Below are positions 62,001 through 64,000 of a DNA stretch of 64,000 nt, piece after piece. A program made the translations under genes and the position numbers. Below the pieces are notes generated by a model. The model made no database searches and was not told the origin of the DNA. It worked only from the letters and a program-made list of their open reading frames with translations. Position 1 is the stretch's first letter. Each line of letters opens with the position of its first letter. This DNA comes from Verrucomicrobiales bacterium (GTDB lineage: Bacteria > Verrucomicrobiota > Verrucomicrobiia > Limisphaerales > J093), in the NCBI GenBank assembly GCA_024233215.1, contig JACKPW010000026.1:1-64000 (forward strand), read 5' to 3'.

Positions 62001-62262
62001 CCTGGAGCTCGACCCCTTTTGCGATGGCGTCGATTTCCGGTTGGTCGAGCGTGCATCCGACCAGCAACCGCATGCGGCCGTTGTTGCGGACCAGCCCCTC
62101 GATGCCGCGGACGGCGAGAGTCAAGGCCCGGGCCTGGAAGTAACCGGTGAGCCGGTCGTAGCGGACGGCGCATTCGAGGGCGGGGACGTAGAAGCCCTTC
62201 ACCAAATCGCCGTCATCGGGCGTGTATTTCAGCTTCCAGGTATGGTCACTGAGGAGACTCAT
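59086..62262 (-). CDS. PLD-nuclease/SNF2-type helicase fusion
   Basis: 1058 residues. The N-terminal ~210 residues form a phospholipase-D-like nuclease: GYFQARALTLAVRGIEGL, the HxK block GIFHEKAGIIEDK (histidine near 144) and NGSLNETEAGW. A proline/glutamate linker (about 235-262) leads to an SNF2/DEAH helicase with Walker A ADEVGLGKTIQAG near 314-326, DEAH-type LDEAHHARR, LLTATPMQVHPV and the C-terminal lobe CTDAAAEGLNF ... VEQRIGRIDRLGQ. A charged insertion of about 60 residues sits between the two lobes. Fusions of this kind are found in defence islands as anti-phage effectors. Its ATG overlaps the stop of the RES gene (ATGA), so it is translated from the toxin-antitoxin operon. Confidence 0.9.
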   Translation of the reverse strand: MSLLSDHTWKLKYTPDDGDLVKGFYVPALECAVRYDRLTGYFQARALTLAVRGIEGLVRNNGRMRLLVGCTLDQPEIDAIAKGVELQDQLQVHLLANPLKPGNQREVQALELLAWMVANQVIEVQVAVPCNHARQPVPGLGIFHEKAGIIEDKTGDRLAFNGSLNETEAGWSRNWESLNIFRSWLGDDPRVAAEEANFAKLWAGESAHVLTMPVPDAVRDDLLRFLPEKDLPARLKKAEPEPEEPEVPEPKPAPEPEPLFDLRQAVWSYISQAPKAPHGGERVGEATANVEPWPHQVRAFDRLYGNWPPRLLIADEVGLGKTIQAGMLIRQAWLAGKARRVLILAPASVCPQWQIELREKFNLNWPVYDGDEFHWLPVPGRQGQLVEPVSRSDWHKQPFVIASSHLMRRRDRAAELLDQAEPWDILVLDEAHHARRKSPALATDRRPNRLLDLLQRLKDRVQALLLLTATPMQVHPVEVWDLLSLLGLPTEWHEQAFLRFFAKVESPAPSHDDMEFLAAMFRTTEQHYGASDVAAVKRAGATSGLQAKRVLSALRDEAAIPRRQMTPQMRTVALRLIRSHSPVGRLISRHTRDLLRRYHKAGKLETPIAERAVEDRFVEMSAAESRIYAAVEDYISSTYNQASAKRRNAVGFVMTVYRRRLASSFLALRCTLEDRLEAMTNSNLTGSRQTEEEVEDINLDTEGDVLSPDEIAEFEQASLAEEEKSEIARLLDDIRQLPPDSKADQLRVELEALRSAGYPQVMVFTQYTDTMDFLRDQLAINTELKVMCFSGRGGETRGPDGTWQRISREKVKALFRSGQADVLVCTDAAAEGLNFQFCGALINFDMPWNPMRVEQRIGRIDRLGQQHAKIRIINLHYQGTVETDVYMALRRRINLFESVVGRLQPILAKLPGVISGHVLNPHSRDPDARSALTGDLEQEAEKARNEGFNLDEMVEADLEEPPRPAPTLTLEDLDLVLQRPDALPPEVAVKALQAGEYAYQLPGMPEPVRVTTRRDYFDAHSESVELWSPGSPVFPEVPTGETPQTVAESIDEILRRAP

Positions 62263-62963
62263 GGAAGAAATGGAAGAATCGCCACCTGAAGCTGGGTTAG
62301 AACTGGATACAACTCAGGATGTGCATCAAGCCGGATTGCTGTCCCGAAGGCAAGCTGGTGACGATTGCGTGGGCGGTGAGCCACCTGGAACGAGAGTGCA
62401 GGATCAGACACCGCCTGGGTGAAGCGCGGCCGTTGGAACAAAGCCACGTTGAAACCGGTCGTCGTGTGCCGGGAGGGATAGAGCAGGCCATCCAGAAGGG
62501 TGGGGTAGCGGGCGAACTGCAACGCCCAGCGCCGGGTGGTGGAATGTCGGCCGGCCACGAACTGGAGGTCGGTGCCAATTTTGGAGAGATTGGCGCCACG
62601 GGCATCGAACACCCGGGCCTGGGGCAGCCACACAGGGGACACCCACCATTGCTCCAGTTGGGATGTGGTGAGCGCGCGCTGCGGAGTACCGACTGCTCCC
62701 CATGAATCATCAAAGACTTCCAGCAAGGCCACGGCGAGCCTGTCGGCAAGGCAGAGTGTGCCAGGGCCACTCTTCGGGTCGAAGCGGGAGGTTCCACGTT
62801 GGCTGAAATGAATCGGAGGATAGGGCTGGCCGGTCGAGGCATTGAGACCGTGGACGCGATAGAAGACACCCTCGACCGGAGTGGAAAGCGATACCAGGTC
62901 GAGGCGGTCGAATTCATCCTGAGGCGGCGGGGCCTGAGGGTTACCAGGTGTTTTCCTTCGCAT
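62259..62963 (-). CDS. RES-domain NAD+-consuming toxin
   Basis: 234 residues. RES-domain features: VEGVFYRVHG with the conserved arginine-tyrosine neighbourhood, PIHFSQRGTSRFDP, LCLADRLAVALLEVFDDSW with the catalytic-type glutamate, and LLYPSRHTTTGFNVALFQR. RES toxins of ResTA systems degrade NAD+ (NAD+ phosphorylase or glycohydrolase) and are neutralised by Xre/MbcA/ParS antitoxins. It is about 70 residues longer than the classical ~160-residue toxins. Its ATG lies 23 bases inside the antitoxin gene, and its stop overlaps the helicase start. Confidence 0.82.
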   Translation of the reverse strand: MRRKTPGNPQAPPPQDEFDRLDLVSLSTPVEGVFYRVHGLNASTGQPYPPIHFSQRGTSRFDPKSGPGTLCLADRLAVALLEVFDDSWGAVGTPQRALTTSQLEQWWVSPVWLPQARVFDARGANLSKIGTDLQFVAGRHSTTRRWALQFARYPTLLDGLLYPSRHTTTGFNVALFQRPRFTQAVSDPALSFQVAHRPRNRHQLAFGTAIRLDAHPELYPVLTQLQVAILPFLP

Positions 62964-63639
62964 GCAGCGTGGCGTGCGCCAGAACCTTGTCCTTCTCGCC
63001 GCCCCGAAGCAAATCCAATGGACGTCTGTCGTCCAGTTGCCGCCGGGGATTCAGGAAATAGGCCATCAGCCGCCACTCATCGACGCTGCGAAAGATCTGG
63101 AGAACCTCCTGCACCCCGGGCAGTAGCGCCCCTGTGGCGGTGAACTGCCATGTTGGATAATGGAATTCGTGCCTGGCATCACGCCAATAGAGGATGCGGT
63201 GTTCCTTCCGTCGCCGGTGAAGGACGGCGGCGCTCAATCCGAAACGGCCCTGAAAATCAGCGCCGGTCCAAGCGCCGCCTTCGGCAACCTTGAATTGTTC
63301 GACCAACGCAGCGCCGGCAGCATGAGGGTCGAAGGCGTTCGCATCGGAGGCGCCGGACGTTTCGACAGATTCCACCCGCGTGGTGTCCGCGATATCGACG
63401 GTTGGCGGTTCAACCGTTGTCTGCTGGAGGCGTTCCAAGGCGGCTTCAAATTCCGCTTCCGAGTAACCGGATTGCTCCGTGGCTTTCAGCAATCGTTGGC
63501 GGGTGGCCTTCTGGTCGAGGCTGCCCAAGATGGCCTTCATGGCGCCGAACACTCTCGGGGCCACTGCATCCGCCAGTTGACCGACACCTGACGTCACGTC
63601 GACCCCTCGTTTCTGCCTTTCGATTGCTTCAACTGGCAT
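62941..63639 (-). CDS. Antitoxin with MbcA/ParS-like C-terminus
   Basis: 232 residues. The C-terminal ~50 residues (FRSVDEWRLMAYFLNPRRQL, DDRRPLDLLRGGEKDKVLAHA) match the MbcA/ParS/Xre toxin-binding domain, in which LDxRxPLDLL followed by a helix plugs the RES active site. The middle (WTGADFQGRFGLSAAVLHRRR) is a helix-turn-helix-like segment that would bind DNA. The first ~100 residues (QKATRQRLLKATEQSGYSEA) are helical, of unknown function, and longer than in usual antitoxins. First gene of a three-gene operon, preceded by three 9-bp iterons. Confidence 0.72.
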   Translation of the reverse strand: MPVEAIERQKRGVDVTSGVGQLADAVAPRVFGAMKAILGSLDQKATRQRLLKATEQSGYSEAEFEAALERLQQTTVEPPTVDIADTTRVESVETSGASDANAFDPHAAGAALVEQFKVAEGGAWTGADFQGRFGLSAAVLHRRRKEHRILYWRDARHEFHYPTWQFTATGALLPGVQEVLQIFRSVDEWRLMAYFLNPRRQLDDRRPLDLLRGGEKDKVLAHATLHAKENTW

Positions 63640-63650
63640 GGTCAGAGTTT

Positions 63651-63677
63651 AATCAACCAAATCAACCATGTCAACCG
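63651..63677 (-). promoter_or_regulatory. Three 9-bp iterons upstream of antitoxin gene
   Basis: On the plus strand AATCAACCA, AATCAACCA and TGTCAACCG follow each other with an exact 9-base period; on the minus strand this reads GGTTGACAT/GGTTGATTT/GGTTGATT. They lie 12-38 bases before the antitoxin ATG at 63639. Auto-regulation by the antitoxin's helix-turn-helix is inferred; microsatellite expansion of a dispersed repeat is the alternative. Confidence 0.5.
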
Positions 63678-63745
63678 TATGAGCCTTCCGGGGTGCCCTG
63701 CGTCCACAGACCGAGCCCGCGTCGGGATTCGAGGCCTCGCAGCGG

Positions 63746-64000
63746 TCAGTCCATCGGACGAGGAACGCGCCGATGGATTGGCGTCTGGGTGCCGGCTCCC
63801 TTGGGTTTGTGCGGGTGTTCCGCGGTCGGTTCGTAGAGCCAAACCTCGACTTCGGCGACGTCACTGAAAGCGGCCTGAATGGCTCCCTTGACCGCGGGCC
63901 AGGACAATCCGCCCAGGCCGCAGCCGAGAGGAGGGATGGCGACGGGCCGAATACCCCTGGACTTGATAACCGCGACCAAGTCCTTCAATCCCTCCGTGAC
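63746..64000 (-). CDS. Macro-domain protein, partial at window edge
   Basis: Only the C-terminal ~84 residues are inside the window: VTEGLKDLVAVIKSRGIRPV, then AIPPLGCGLGGLSWPAVKG and a tail PTAEHPHKPKGAGTQTP. The PPLGCGLGGL loop is the ADP-ribose-binding signature of DarG-type/TARG-like macro domains, which remove ADP-ribose from DNA or proteins. The family normally has about 155 residues, so the gene should begin about 200 bases beyond the edge. It ends 107 bases upstream of the antitoxin gene on the same strand, so it may belong to the RES-helicase operon. Confidence 0.78.
   Translation of the reverse strand, partial: VTEGLKDLVAVIKSRGIRPVAIPPLGCGLGGLSWPAVKGAIQAAFSDVAEVEVWLYEPTAEHPHKPKGAGTQTPIHRRVPRPMD

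Noticed and set aside
59086..62262. Considered as DISARM helicase DrmD
   Set aside because: A PLD-type nuclease is fused at the N-terminus and no DrmA, DrmB or methyltransferase gene is visible; neighbours are RES toxin-antitoxin genes instead.
63651..63677. Considered as a plasmid-type replication origin iteron set
   Set aside because: Only three 9-bp copies, no DnaA-box or AT-rich stretch and no replication initiator nearby; operator is more likely.

Overview
The window looks like a chromosomal segment of a GC-rich Verrucomicrobiota, probably of the Pedosphaera/Limisphaera type. This is inferred from gene content: an ECF sigma factor beside a membrane Ser/Thr kinase with a WD40-like sensor, a prepilin-like N-terminus (FTLIELLVVIAIIAIL) on a secreted protein, a PVC-type membrane-bound dehydrogenase fused to HEAT repeats and cytochrome c, very large CotH/lamin-tail secreted proteins, and several palindromic dispersed repeats. 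No rRNA, tRNA or CRISPR array was seen.

Layout. 0.1-14.6 kb: a secreted protein, ECF sigma factor, WD40 kinase, prepilin-like protein, PVC dehydrogenase/cytochrome, neutral-ceramidase-like enzyme and CehA-type metallohydrolase. Two equal-length 168-bp MITE-like repeats bracket the kinase and the body of the prepilin gene. 14.6-28.2 kb: a bacterial RNA-repair neighbourhood on the minus strand. It holds Hen1 (RNA 3'-end 2'-O-methyltransferase), Pnkp (kinase-phosphatase-ligase), a polymerase-beta-superfamily nucleotidyltransferase and an ADP-ribosylglycohydrolase. It is interspersed with an AAA/DUF4143 ATPase, a membrane hydrolase, a HEAT protein, an AbiEii-like nucleotidyltransferase pair, an unknown gene, an IS110-family element and two broken fragments of further nucleotidyltransferase genes. 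28.4-32.3 kb: an ABC transporter whose permease gene is split by an IS66-type element with perfect 22-bp ends and an 8-bp target duplication. 32.4-38 kb: CorA, an NtrB-like histidine kinase, a six-copy ~151-bp tandem repeat, a sugar isomerase/epimerase and a VapBC-like pair. 38-59 kb: an FG-GAP secreted protein, a MoxR-DUF58-transglutaminase operon, a large Ig-like secreted protein, and two giant secreted CotH/lamin-tail proteins. 59-64 kb: a tightly overlapping minus-strand operon of ParS/MbcA-like antitoxin, RES-domain NAD+-consuming toxin and PLD-SNF2 helicase, preceded by a macro-domain ADP-ribose-binding protein cut by the window edge.

How the genes fit together. Two conflict/repair clusters stand out. 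The Hen1-Pnkp-nucleotidyltransferase-ADP-ribosylglycohydrolase set would heal, seal and methyl-protect cleaved RNA, and it appears partly decayed and interrupted by mobile DNA. The RES-antitoxin-PLD/helicase-macro set looks like a compact defence module that joins NAD+ depletion to a nuclease-helicase effector; it is the best candidate here for a poorly described system. The 59.1-63.6 kb operon is held together by a 23-bp overlap and an ATGA overlap, and carries three 9-bp iterons just upstream of its first gene.

Limits: domain calls come from reading motifs by eye. No database search, structure prediction or alignment was run, and residue numbers are approximate.
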